64,000 nucleotides of DNA from Pandoraea communis (GTDB lineage: Bacteria > Pseudomonadota > Gammaproteobacteria > Burkholderiales > Burkholderiaceae), in NCBI RefSeq assembly GCF_902459745.1, contig NZ_CABPSJ010000002.1:496001-560000 (forward strand), given 5' to 3'. Below, one piece after another: positions 29,191 to 37,520 of this stretch. Every line of letters starts with the position of its first letter. Within the stretch, counting starts at the first letter, position 1. The position numbers were made by a program, and so were the translations under genes. The notes under the pieces are model-generated. The model did no database searches and was not told the DNA's origin. It was given only the letters and a program-made list of their open reading frames with translations.

Positions 29191-29351
29191 GCGGTGTCTC
29201 CGGGTCATGTCTGGCCTCGCACGGTAACGCGGGGGGCGTTCACCGCACGTCTTGAAGCATGATGCATGCCGGACGCAGACAAAACAAGGGGGTGATGAGG
29301 GAAACGCTAGGATTTGAGCGGGATGCGAGGCGATTTTGACGCAGGAAGGGC

Positions 29352-29379
29352 TTCACATGACGAGATGAGCGGGTATAAT
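29352..29379 (+). promoter_or_regulatory. Candidate sigma-70 promoter for tRNA-Ser
   Basis: TTCACA (29352-29357) and a consensus TATAAT (29374-29379) are separated by 16 bp, about 127 bp upstream of the tRNA. Nothing else is recognised in the 29191-29505 gap. Confidence 0.6.
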
Positions 29380-29505
29380 GCCCGCTGCCGTGCGGTACTG
29401 GTCTGCGCCGGAATACCGACGCCGATTCTCCCGGACCGCCCGCATCCCAAGCCGTCGCCTCAGACGGCACCCCATGCCGCGACAAGCAGTCGTGCGCAAC
29501 GCCCC

Positions 29506-29595
29506 GGAGGCGTGCCAGAGTGGTTTAATGGACTGGTCTTGAAAACCAGCGAAGGGGTAACCCTTCCGTGAGTTCGAATCTCACCGCCTCCGCCA
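29506..29595 (+). tRNA. tRNA-Ser (UGA)
   Basis: A 90-nt class II tRNA. The acceptor stem GGAGGCG pairs with CGCCTCC (29506-29512 with 29585-29591), then discriminator G and an encoded CCA end. The anticodon loop CTTGAAA (anticodon TGA) sits on the stem CTGGT/ACCAG. The variable arm contains GAAGGGGTAACCCTTC and the T loop is TTCGAAT. Its 3' half is the integration target for the downstream island, and further copies of that end lie at 37600-37658 and 54922-54936. Confidence 0.97.
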
Positions 29596-29596
29596 G
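29538..29596 (+). repeat. Attachment core copy 1 (3' part of tRNA-Ser)
   Basis: The 59 bp from the anticodon loop to one base beyond the CCA end of the tRNA are identical to 37600-37658, marking the left attachment site of the island. The following 55 bp (29597-29651) match the flank of copy 3 at 54937-54991 without gaps. Confidence 0.92.
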
Positions 29597-29791
29597 TTTT
29601 CTTAGGTTTTCCCGATAGTAGCTACTGACTTTTGTGAGCGGTGCTCCGCAATTATTTTGGGAGTGCTCCGCAAAACGCGCTGCATTTCGCCCCCCCCTCG
29701 CCGGCTCTCATGCGCAACCGTTCCAAGGAATTGGACCACAAGCCGGTCTAGCAGCATACAGAGTTCCGAAGCCCCCCCTCCCAGTTACAAA

Positions 29792-31477
29792 CTACGCCCT
29801 AGCGAGGTCGAAGAGGTGTTTGCTCATTGATGGATTCTTAAAGAGCACGGCGAGAAATTTACCGCTGTAGTGCTTTTCGATCCCAGCGACGAGCTTCTCA
29901 TACACGTCCTCGCAGATCACCTCAAGCTCTGGAACGGCAAGTTTTGAACCAAAGTCTCCGATCGGCTGCATCAGCTTATCAACTCCGTAACGGCTAAACA
30001 CCGCTGCGGACAAAATCCTATTACCGTGAATCAGTGCCCCCCATGCAGGACCGCTTCGCTTCTGAACACTGCCCTTCTTCCTCTCAATCCATTTCTCAAT
30101 AATGCGATTCATGAAAACTGCGTTGAATGCTTTGGCACCACTTACACTTGGATTGAAAATCGTCTTATAAGGTGCCTTCGATAAATCCGCAAAAAACCTA
30201 CCGATCCCCGTCTTGACTTGAACCGCGAGATTTGCGTCACCTGCTGCACATGCAAGAGCGGTTGTCACCTCCACCAACTCGCATGCTGCAGTTACCGAAG
30301 CCGCTTCATCAGATCTAACAAACTGATAATCAATCCCTTCAATCGCCATTTCCTGGCGCAACCTTTTCTGCTCAGGATCTTGCGCAACGAAGTCGCGCGG
30401 CTCGACTCGATTTTGCAGGTTATTTGTGCGAGTAACTTCGTTTCCAAATCCATCCGGCGCTCCCTTTAAGAGAATGACCCGAATTGGGACACGAACATTC
30501 CCCAACTTCGTGTCATCTTCCACTTTGGCAAGTGAACTGACAGTCTGCGCACCATTCACGATCGACGCACCTTTCAACGAGAAAACCCCAGCAGCTCGTG
30601 ACGCGGCTCCAGCAGGCGCCTTCAATGCCTCATTAGCGACCAACGTTATTCCGTTATTAAAGTACCAGAACTTTTCCGGAGCAGACGAAGCCGTCTGTTT
30701 GATTTCGTTATTGACATCGGTACTACCCAAGGAGTGCCGTATATTAAGTGACACAAGCCCCTTTCCATGAGTCCTCCACCACTCTTTCAATTGCAGGCCG
30801 TCAACTAGTCCAAAATATGCCGGATACGGCGTTGCGATGTAAGACCACTCAAGAATTGTCGACTCCAACGATACGTTATTGTGAGAAATATCATTTGCCA
30901 GGCCACCATATACTTCGCTAAGCCCTACGATTTGACTAGTCGCGATCGCATCGGGATCTTCACCATTCAGATCTTTCAATATCGCAGCGATTACCCCTGC
31001 CCCATGCTTTGCAAGCTCACTTGCGCCCGTAGACACTACGACCAAGTGGATTGAGGTCCCTGGATTGCTAAGCCTCAGAGCAATATCAGCGAATTTTGAG
31101 TGAAGCCGCGGGTGAAATCCTGTATCGTCCTGCTCCACCAAATCACGTACGCCCTTCGTAAATGCCCCCAAATCTTTAGCCTCTGGCTCTCCAGCCCCCT
31201 TGTTGATCCACTTCGATTGCACCAGCACGACCCGCAGATCTGATGGATCGAAATATGCTGCGTCGATACCATTGTCATCCGCCCCATCCCAAACCGACTC
31301 CGCCGCCTCCTTTTCCGAGCAACCAGTCTGCAGATAGATAGCGAGAGCGGCAAGGCAGCGACTTAGAATCTTTTGATCACGTTCGGAGTCATTCACTCCA
31401 ACATCATTAAGATCAAGATGAGGCTCAAACATCGCTCTGATCTTCGATTTTATCTGGCTAACTTTCAAAGACGACAT
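29792..31477 (-). CDS. AIPR-family abortive-infection protein with nuclease-like N-terminus
   Basis: A 561-residue protein of the AIPR (abortive infection phage resistance) family. The C-terminal two-thirds contain the AIPR motifs FWYFNNGITLVA, IVNGAQTVSSLAK and RTNNLQNRVEPRDFVAQD. The N-terminal region resembles a PD-(D/E)xK nuclease of the Mrr type: DGADDNGIDAAYFD followed by VVLVQSKW gives Asp72 and Gln87-x-Lys89, plus acidic residues near 57-60. The ATG at 31477 (MSSLKVSQIKSKI) was chosen because the 23 residues upstream look non-coding. It is a single gene without a visible partner, the first cargo after the tRNA. Phage defence by nucleic-acid cleavage is inferred. Confidence 0.85.
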   Translation of the reverse strand: MSSLKVSQIKSKIRAMFEPHLDLNDVGVNDSERDQKILSRCLAALAIYLQTGCSEKEAAESVWDGADDNGIDAAYFDPSDLRVVLVQSKWINKGAGEPEAKDLGAFTKGVRDLVEQDDTGFHPRLHSKFADIALRLSNPGTSIHLVVVSTGASELAKHGAGVIAAILKDLNGEDPDAIATSQIVGLSEVYGGLANDISHNNVSLESTILEWSYIATPYPAYFGLVDGLQLKEWWRTHGKGLVSLNIRHSLGSTDVNNEIKQTASSAPEKFWYFNNGITLVANEALKAPAGAASRAAGVFSLKGASIVNGAQTVSSLAKVEDDTKLGNVRVPIRVILLKGAPDGFGNEVTRTNNLQNRVEPRDFVAQDPEQKRLRQEMAIEGIDYQFVRSDEAASVTAACELVEVTTALACAAGDANLAVQVKTGIGRFFADLSKAPYKTIFNPSVSGAKAFNAVFMNRIIEKWIERKKGSVQKRSGPAWGALIHGNRILSAAVFSRYGVDKLMQPIGDFGSKLAVPELEVICEDVYEKLVAGIEKHYSGKFLAVLFKNPSMSKHLFDLARA

Positions 31478-31622
31478 AATTAGTAACTCGCAGATCAAGG
31501 TAAATTTTGATAATATCATTTCGGCATGGACTACGACACATGACATATATTATTTCAACCACTGTGCGTAGCACCTGACGCCAGACATCTATACCGACTC
31601 GCCCCCGACTCGTTTCGCCCCC

Positions 31623-32692
31623 TCATCTCGTCGGCTCTACTTTTTCGCCACGACGATTACGCATATAGCGCTCCGTCGTCGTGACACAGGAATGCCCTAA
31701 TTGCTTTTGCGCAGCCCGGATATCCCCCATATCTTCAGCTTTGTCCGTTCCTGCTTTCGCCCGAAGATCACGAAATTGGTACTTTTTCGGCTCAAAGAGC
31801 CCAGCTGCTTGACGAGCCTCAACAAACATTGATTGAATTGACTTGAGGCCAACCCGTCGCCCGCGCTCATTGACAACCAAGAAGAAACTGCGAGGGTTAT
31901 GGTCGATCTTTTGGTGTGCAATCCTGGCAAGGAGCGCCTTAAGTCTTCCCGACACGCTGATTCGCAGTTTAACTTTTGTCTTCTTCTGCCGGATTATCAG
32001 ACAACCATCTGAAATGTCGCACTCGCTCATCTGGAGGACATCAGATGGACGCTGGCCAGTTAAGTACGCCAAGTCCATTGCGTCGCGCAAAGGCTGGCGA
32101 GCGTATTTGTGAATAAGGCGATATTCGTCATCCTCGATGTACACGTCTCTTGGACGCTCCCGATATCCCTTGATGCCTGCGCACGGGTTCGGCTGATCGG
32201 TGTAGCCCCATTCTCTAGCCTTGTTCCAGATGTGCGAGAACAGGGCCTTCTCTCGATTCGCACGCACCTGCCCTTCCGTACCTTTGACTTCCTTTCCGCC
32301 AGCGCGCAGGGCGTCTACAGTGCTCCGCACACGCCAGTCCAAATACTGGCGGATATTGATCGGCTTGATCTCGTCAAGTGGAGCTGGCGGGTCGTCAAAG
32401 AAGGCATAGAGCTTCGCAAGCATCAGCCGGTCACCCTCACGGGTACTCAACGCCTTCGTCGGCAGAACCTCGCGGACATACCGTTCTGCTACGTAGCGAA
32501 ACGTCATCAGCCGACGGTGAATCGGCTTCGCGTCAGCTTCCAACTCGGTCCATTTGCGAACAGCTTGTACGAAGTCCGGGCCTAACGGGATTTGCCGCCA
32601 GCGTCGTAGTAGTAGAAGACCCGGCCGCTTCTCTGCCTCCGTGCCCGCATTCCCTTCGGCAGGTTCAGATTCACACTCGGCCTAGGCCCCAT
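31623..32692 (-). pseudogene. Tyrosine integrase of the island, frameshifted near the N-terminus
   Basis: A tyrosine recombinase read in two frames. The N-terminal 36 residues start at ATG 32692 (MGPRPSVNLNLPKGM... through SGRVFYYYDAGGKSR) and meet a stop at 32582-32584. The rest resumes in another frame from about 32590 (IPLGPDFVQAVRKWTELEADAKP) and stays open to 31623. Catalytic motifs are present in the long part: YLTGQRPSDVL (Arg I), FRDLRAKAGTDKA (box II), LGHSCVTTTERYMRN (His/Tyr). The intact gene would be about 350 residues. A loss of roughly a dozen bases between short A-runs near 32592 would explain the break. A 306-residue product from a TTG at 32543 is possible but would lack the N-terminal arm-binding part. 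Confidence 0.85.
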
Positions 32693-32853
32693 GCCCGCCC
32701 TCCAGCACACGGGGTAGCCGCCCCGACCAGGAGCGGGCTTTCACGCGACTCCAATTGCTTACACTTGCCGACGCGGCGAATGGTCGGGCGACGGTCTTCC
32801 GCTCGCGAAAATGACGCCTGTGCTACACTACAAAGTGATCGTCACCAGATTTA

Positions 32854-32869
32854 ATTTGTCGATACAAAT
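32854..32869. promoter_or_regulatory. Inverted repeat upstream of abiEi, candidate autoregulatory operator
   Basis: ATTTGT and ACAAAT are separated by CGAT, 41 bp before the abiEi start. AbiEi antitoxins repress their own promoter by binding inverted repeats at this position in characterised systems; here the assignment rests on position and symmetry only. Confidence 0.45.
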
Positions 32870-32910
32870 CAATCGCTTGCAATAACCACCGCGCCACGAA
32901 GGAGAGTACC

Positions 32911-33327
32911 ATGAGCCTGCGAGACAAACTGAAAACATCGCTCCGTAAGCGGAAAGCGGATGTCTTTCTGCGGGCCGACTTCGCGCAAATGGGAAGCGAG
33001 GCACAACTTAGCCGCGCGCTGCGGGAGCTGGTTGGCGACGGCACGATCGTCAAATTAGGCGTCGGGGTGTACGCCAAGGCCAAACCTAGTGTCCTGTCCG
33101 GCAAACCAATCCCCGTGCGTCCGGTCGAAGTCCTGGCACCGCAGGCGCTCAGGAGGCTTGGCGTTAGGACATACCCGAGCAGAATGGTCGCCGCCTACAA
33201 CGCTGGTGACACCACTCAGTTGCCAACGAGTGTTGTCATCAATACGGGGAACCGCCGCATCGCCCGCAAGCTCGGGTTTGGCCGGCAAATCATTCGATAT
33301 GAAAATAATTTCCAAGGATCAACGTGA
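32911..33327 (+). CDS. AbiEi-like antitoxin of a type IV toxin-antitoxin system (DUF6088)
   Basis: A 138-residue antitoxin. An N-terminal winged helix (DVFLRADFAQMGSEAQLSRALRELVGDGTIVKLGVGVYAKAK) is followed by the DUF6088-type domain (RPVEVLAPQALRRLGVRTYPS, VINTGNRRIARKLGFGRQIIRYEN). AbiEi proteins repress their operon and counter the nucleotidyltransferase toxin without binding it. A good ribosome site (AAGGAGAG) precedes the ATG. Its 3' end overlaps the toxin gene by 29 bp. Confidence 0.88.
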   Translation: MSLRDKLKTSLRKRKADVFLRADFAQMGSEAQLSRALRELVGDGTIVKLGVGVYAKAKPSVLSGKPIPVRPVEVLAPQALRRLGVRTYPSRMVAAYNAGDTTQLPTSVVINTGNRRIARKLGFGRQIIRYENNFQGST

Positions 33328-34273
33328 TCTCATCGACGCGTTGATCATAGAGCAGGATCTTGATGGCATTTCCGCCGCAATTCTAGAGAAAGACATTCAC
33401 GTCAGCGACGCGCTCCGCGCCCTGGCGTCTATAGAACACGAAAGCTTACAGTTGGTATTCTGCGGCGGCACGAGTCTCTCAAAGGCGCATCGCATCATCA
33501 AAAGAATGTCGGAAGACATTGATCTGAAGGTAGTGCTTGCGCCGAACCACGGGTTTTCGCAAAACCAACTGAAGAGTCATCTATCTGCTCTCAAACGCAA
33601 GATCGCTGACTGCATGATCGGACTCGGATTTTCTGAAATCCCCGAAGAGATGGTGGCACGCAACGCGAACGGATTTTTTGCTAGCGGTTGGCATTACAAC
33701 CCCCAATACGCGGCTGCCACAAGTCTGCGCCCGCATTTGAAGCTCGAATTCACGACTCGCACGCCCTACTTCGCAACGTCACAGCAAACGCTTGGCTATT
33801 TGGCCTACCAGTTGGCAACCCAAGACGCGACGCCTTTCACGATGCAATGTGTAGCCGTGGAGGAAACCCTGGGGGAAAAGGTACTCTCGTTCCTTCGCCG
33901 TTTCGCCGAACATCGTGCCGGCGTGCGGGACAACTGGGATGACGCGTTGGTCCGCCATATCTACGATACCTGGTGCATCGTGGCGGCAGACGGAACTGCG
34001 GTTGAGCGGGCAACCAAGCATTTCAAAGACCTGGTCGCTTTTGATCAAGGCGAATTTACTCGACACGCTGCATTTTGCGCGAATCCGGCCGAGTGTCTGA
34101 GCCAAGCCCTGGAAACGGTCGGCCAGGATAAGCAGACCATTGATGAGTATGCAACCAAGCTGGTCCCGTTGATCTACGGCGACGACCGGCCGTCGTTTGA
34201 CGCTGCATTTGGTGTGTTCAGGACCGCAGCGCAAACACTGCTCAGCACATTGCCGGCCGTCAAACGCACCTAA
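33299..34273 (+). CDS. AbiEii-like nucleotidyltransferase toxin
   Basis: A 324-residue AbiEii/AbiGii-family toxin. The nucleotidyltransferase core FCGGTSLSKAH (residues 55-64) and MSEDIDLKV (Asp73/Asp75) supply the GSx...DxD-type active site. Related toxins transfer nucleotides to tRNA acceptor ends and halt translation during phage infection. The start MKIISKDQRDLIDALII overlaps the antitoxin by 29 bp. A terminator follows 37 bp after the stop. The pair is intact and expected to be functional. Confidence 0.9.
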   Translation: MKIISKDQRDLIDALIIEQDLDGISAAILEKDIHVSDALRALASIEHESLQLVFCGGTSLSKAHRIIKRMSEDIDLKVVLAPNHGFSQNQLKSHLSALKRKIADCMIGLGFSEIPEEMVARNANGFFASGWHYNPQYAAATSLRPHLKLEFTTRTPYFATSQQTLGYLAYQLATQDATPFTMQCVAVEETLGEKVLSFLRRFAEHRAGVRDNWDDALVRHIYDTWCIVAADGTAVERATKHFKDLVAFDQGEFTRHAAFCANPAECLSQALETVGQDKQTIDEYATKLVPLIYGDDRPSFDAAFGVFRTAAQTLLSTLPAVKRT

Positions 34274-34310
34274 CGACGCCGAATCCGCTGCTCAAGCCGC
34301 TTAACACCAT

Positions 34311-34332
34311 AGGGGACTTCGGTCCCCTTTTT
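34311..34332 (+). terminator. Intrinsic terminator after abiEii
   Basis: Stem AGGGGAC/GTCCCCT with a TTCG tetraloop (34318-34321) followed by T residues. Of the rest of the 34274-34682 gap, only a weak 70-codon minus-strand frame (34454-34666, containing AIIRNIAFYYAGWVSEDG) is worth noting; I do not recognise it. Confidence 0.9.
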
Positions 34333-34682
34333 CATTCAGCTCACGGCGCCGGACGATCACACGAATTTCCGAGTGTAGTCACGAGGCAACCCACACTCGT
34401 AGATGATGAAGAAGTCGATCACGCGAGACCAGCTCCGAAATTAACGCGCGTCGTCAACCGGCGTCGGAGGGGAAGTGCTCCGCACCACCGAACCGAATCC
34501 CCTCAAACTCAGCTCTGCAACGTCTTCGTTCTCGGCCATCTTCGCTGACCCAGCCAGCGTAGTAAAAAGCAATATTGCGGATAATCGCGCAATTCGGTAG
34601 TGCCTGGCGGCGCGCTAGTCGAGCATCAGGTGTCTGCGGTATCGCCGCGGGTGGATGTGCACTCATTGGCGTTCACCTTTAC

Positions 34683-35444
34683 TCAGACGCCGGTCGGCGG
34701 CGGACGATAGTCGGGGTGGCCCTCGGTGCGCTCACCACGAGCTGACGCCCAGAAGTACTTTGCATGGTGCTCGTAGACTTCCGTTGCCTCCGACAGATCG
34801 TAGGCCATGCCCAAAACGACACTCAACAGCAGCCGCATGATTTTGAGGTTGTCTTGGTAGAAGGTCTCAATCTCGTCGTCGGTGGCCCAAACAGGTAGCG
34901 CACCCTCCTCCTGATGCAGCGCTGCCGTATGCGATTCCGTGGGCCCAACCGGGGCTCTGGGCAATTGCCGATGGGCTAGATGCTGGTGGCGAAGCATTTT
35001 AAGCTTCTCTAGGACCTCGAAGCTGGCGCCGTTCGCACTGTATTTGCCGATCAATTCCAGTATCTCATCGCGCCTTGGCGTCAGCGTGTTTCTCATCGCG
35101 TCGGGAGCGAACTTAGAACTGAGGCCGAAGCGCCTAGCACGTTCTTGAACCAGTTCTTCGAACAATTTTTTGTTCTGTAGGCGATCGGCGATCAGGCTCA
35201 TTCGCACAGCCTGTTTGTTGGTGTCCCACACACGTGTCAGCGCCAATAACAGTTCACGACGCAGCGACAAGCGAATGATTTGGAAGGCGTGCGCCGCATA
35301 GGACGTCCCTATTCGTGCTTGGAGCGCGCCGTCATATGCTGCGGGTTTCCAAGTCTCATGGAACATAACCGACAGTTCGATCTCCTGTCGGGCGGTGTCG
35401 ACGATTCGTTTCAATTCTTCGATTTCTGATCGGGTATCGTCCAT
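34683..35444 (-). CDS. AbiU2-like HEPN domain protein
   Basis: A 253-residue, mostly helical protein. The segment LEKLKMLRHQHLAHRQLPRAP (residues about 148-168) carries an R-x4-6-H motif of the HEPN ribonuclease fold as found in AbiU2-type abortive-infection proteins. SYAAHAFQIIRLSLRRELLLALTRVWDT is the other conserved AbiU2 helix. HEPN proteins of this kind cleave RNA when activated. It is alone on the minus strand, between AbiE and a second HEPN-like gene, with no obvious antitoxin partner. Confidence 0.7.
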   Translation of the reverse strand: MDDTRSEIEELKRIVDTARQEIELSVMFHETWKPAAYDGALQARIGTSYAAHAFQIIRLSLRRELLLALTRVWDTNKQAVRMSLIADRLQNKKLFEELVQERARRFGLSSKFAPDAMRNTLTPRRDEILELIGKYSANGASFEVLEKLKMLRHQHLAHRQLPRAPVGPTESHTAALHQEEGALPVWATDDEIETFYQDNLKIMRLLLSVVLGMAYDLSEATEVYEHHAKYFWASARGERTEGHPDYRPPPTGV

Positions 35445-35494
35445 CTGAGTTGTCCACGAGCTAATCTTTTGATAAGAGCGCGGAGATGCATGGT

Positions 35495-35713
35495 TTAGCC
35501 AAGTGCAACTCCGTGTATCCAGCGGCTGCTCCCGTGATTGAGCGAAAGCAGGCCGGGAGCAAACGAAAACTCAGAGGCTCGGCTCGGTTTTCGGGTCAGC
35601 CGTGAGGCCGGAGTCTTTGAGAGCAGCTTCCAGTAGCCGACGACAAGTGAATCGAATGACCGAAACGCGTCGAGTTTCAGCCGTACGTCTTCGTTGAACG
35701 AGCGTCGCTTCAT
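35495..35713 (-). CDS. Hypothetical short ORF in the 35445-35846 gap
   Basis: A 72-codon frame beginning MKRRSFNEDVRLKLDAFRSFDSL. The first 30 residues look protein-like; the remainder is arginine/serine-rich and may be read-through. I do not recognise it, and it may be a truncated gene. Nothing else is evident in this gap of about 400 bp. Confidence 0.25.
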   Translation of the reverse strand: MKRRSFNEDVRLKLDAFRSFDSLVVGYWKLLSKTPASRLTRKPSRASEFSFAPGLLSLNHGSSRWIHGVALG

Positions 35714-35846
35714 GGCCGATTACTGACGTTTGCGACGGGTCGCTTTCGACCAAGAGGAAACTTTGATTGACCCAGCGGTGCCTCTAGGCACTATTCTTCG
35801 GTATATGAACTGCTAAATTTTGAACATGAATAGGGCGAGATAAGGG

Positions 35847-36449
35847 ATGGAAGACGAGGCATTTAGTATCTGGACGCCGCACCAGGCGTTCTACATTCAG
35901 TCGATGCTCTTCAATACGACCTCTGCTTTCCAGTCGTGCAGCATTGCAGAAAAGATCATCAAGAAGATCTCAGTTGGGGAGATTGATCCGCAAGAGAAGA
36001 AGGACTTATTACTGGACTGCTTGCAGAACGTCGTCAACCAGTCTGGGGCTATATCGCGATACTTCTTCCCGTCGCGTGAAGGTATGAAGGGAACGGACAA
36101 GAAGACCATCCACAGGGATCGCGGACAGTATTTGTCAAAGGTCTTTGGTGTAAAGGACGACAGCCCCTTGATGAATAGGGCGTTAAGAAATTCGATTGAA
36201 CACTTTGACGAGCGGCTTGATCTTTATCTTCAAGAGGGGATAGTCGGATACATCTTTCCTAGCCTTATTCTTCCTGAGCCTGAAGACTCGGATGTGCCTC
36301 ATCACATCTTCAGGGCTTACTACTTGAAGGAAGGCATTTTTCAAGTGCTAGGTGAGCGATACGAGGTCCAGCCAATTGTTGAGGAGGTAGCCAGAATTCA
36401 TGATCTCTTAGTCAAGTTTGACGGCAATGGCGGAGTCTTCCACTCGTAA
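35847..36449 (+). CDS. Uncharacterised HEPN-like protein
   Basis: A 200-residue helical protein that I cannot assign to a named family. Residues about 118-130 (NRALRNSIEHFDERLDLYL) contain R-N-x3-H, the RNase signature of HEPN proteins, on a predicted amphipathic helix, and the N-terminal helices (SMLFNTTSAFQSCSIAEKIIKKI) fit a four-helix bundle. Base composition is clearly lower in GC than the chromosome. It is divergent from the AbiU2-like gene. Position in the island and the motif suggest an RNA-targeting defence role; this is inference. Confidence 0.6.
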   Translation: MEDEAFSIWTPHQAFYIQSMLFNTTSAFQSCSIAEKIIKKISVGEIDPQEKKDLLLDCLQNVVNQSGAISRYFFPSREGMKGTDKKTIHRDRGQYLSKVFGVKDDSPLMNRALRNSIEHFDERLDLYLQEGIVGYIFPSLILPEPEDSDVPHHIFRAYYLKEGIFQVLGERYEVQPIVEEVARIHDLLVKFDGNGGVFHS

Positions 36450-36746
36450 AAAATGGGCTTTACGCTCCTTTTTATTGTGCTGACGCATAGAACTTATCCA
36501 AGACGAAGTTCGCCACCTTGGCGATCTCTGGACCCCCTGACGAATGTCCGCATCCACAGCCGATTGCAGCCGATCACCAGCGTCTGCTTCTCGACCCGTT
36601 TCGGTCCTTCGTCACATCGTGACGGCAACGATGGGTTTCGAGGCGCAACCATCACTGCCACCCGCAGACCAGCCAGCAAGTTGCCCTCCCTCACCAGCCG
36701 GGATTCCGCCTGTCGGCTGCGCATAGGCTACAGCGTTCCCAGCCTA

Positions 36747-36838
36747 CGAATCGCTTCAAGACGGGTTTGGCTGGCAATTCGTTCAGTATGAGAGAGATTT
36801 CGAAAGAACCATGCGAACGTATCGACGCGTCGGTCGCG
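36747..36838 (+). pseudogene. Relic of a second AbiEi-AbiEii junction
   Basis: This stretch aligns with the AbiEi 3' end and AbiEii 5' end at 33258-33349. AAG...GGGTTTGGC.GGCAA is shared with a one-base shift. An ATG at 36788 then opens a frame reading MREISKEPCERIDASVA against MKIISKDQRDLIDALII of the intact toxin. The similarity ends after about 17 toxin codons. It is a decayed or truncated copy. The remainder of the 36450-36858 gap shows nothing I can identify. Confidence 0.65.
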
Positions 36839-36858
36839 GGAGAATATCTCGGCAACTC

Positions 36859-37203
36859 TCATCGCACCAAATGCCGATGCTCCGCAATGAACTGCCGCAG
36901 CGCCGCATCGATTCTCGTCTGCCAACCGCTACCAGACGCCTTGAAGTACGCAACGACCTCCGGCGACAGCCGAATGTTAATTCGCTCCTTCGTCACCTCG
37001 GCCTTGGGTCGACCGCGAGGCTTGAGCAGTTTCTCGGCAGCCTCTTCGCCAACAATCCCCGGCAACACGTCACTCGCAGGCCGCGCCCTGGCGAAGTCCC
37101 TCTTCGTCCATTCGGGATTCTGCGAATCCTGACGCATTTGCCTTTTGATCTTGGCATCCTCAGCCGGTGTAGGGAGGACGGTTCCCGGCTTAAGTTTGGG
37201 CAT
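36859..37203 (-). CDS. brnA: BrnA-family antitoxin
   Basis: A 114-residue antitoxin. The C-terminal half is the BrnA ribbon-helix-helix region (KERINIRLSPEVVAYFKASGSGWQTRIDAALRQFI), which binds DNA and neutralises BrnT. The N-terminal half (KLKPGTVLPTPAEDAKIKRQM) is a typical longer BrnA extension. Its start lies inside the 3' end of the preceding brnT frame, with a 14-bp overlap. Confidence 0.9.
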   Translation of the reverse strand: MPKLKPGTVLPTPAEDAKIKRQMRQDSQNPEWTKRDFARARPASDVLPGIVGEEAAEKLLKPRGRPKAEVTKERINIRLSPEVVAYFKASGSGWQTRIDAALRQFIAEHRHLVR

Positions 37204-37381
37204 AGCGTTTCACCTCTCGCGGATTCGCCTTGCGCAAGCTGACGACGTGTATTTTTTCTGCGCGAGGCATGAAGGCCACCGCGCTGTCCCATTCGAAGTC
37301 CTGGGCCATCGTGAACGGCAAACCCCGTTCCTGCACATTCCGGTCACTTTTCGCCGGGTCGAAACTGATATCCATGGGCAT
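37190..37381 (-). pseudogene. brnT: BrnT toxin with internal in-frame deletion
   Basis: A 63-residue frame whose two ends match BrnT: the N-terminus MDISFDPAKSDRNVQERGLPFTMAQDFEWDSAV and the C-terminus AEKIHVVSLRKANPREVKRY. BrnT toxins are normally about 90-95 residues, and the central beta-strands expected between FEWDSAV and the EKIHVVSLRKAN helix are missing. The deletion keeps the frame and leaves brnA intact. BrnT is a RelE-fold ribonuclease; without the core sheet it is probably inactive, though it might still bind BrnA. Confidence 0.75.
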
Positions 37382-37520
37382 TTATTGTACTCACAAAAAT
37401 TCTCGCCCATCAACTATTTTTTGTGGCGACAATAAATCAGGAAGTTTCCCGACCGCACGCCTCCAAATCCCTCCAACTTTTGCTCCGCAACCCGTTTTCC
37501 ACCCCCAGTAAACACGCGGG

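Noticed and set aside
34454-34666. A 70-codon minus-strand frame downstream of the AbiU2-like gene
   Set aside because: A short central segment looks protein-like, but there is no good start signal or family match. It is mentioned only within the gap description.
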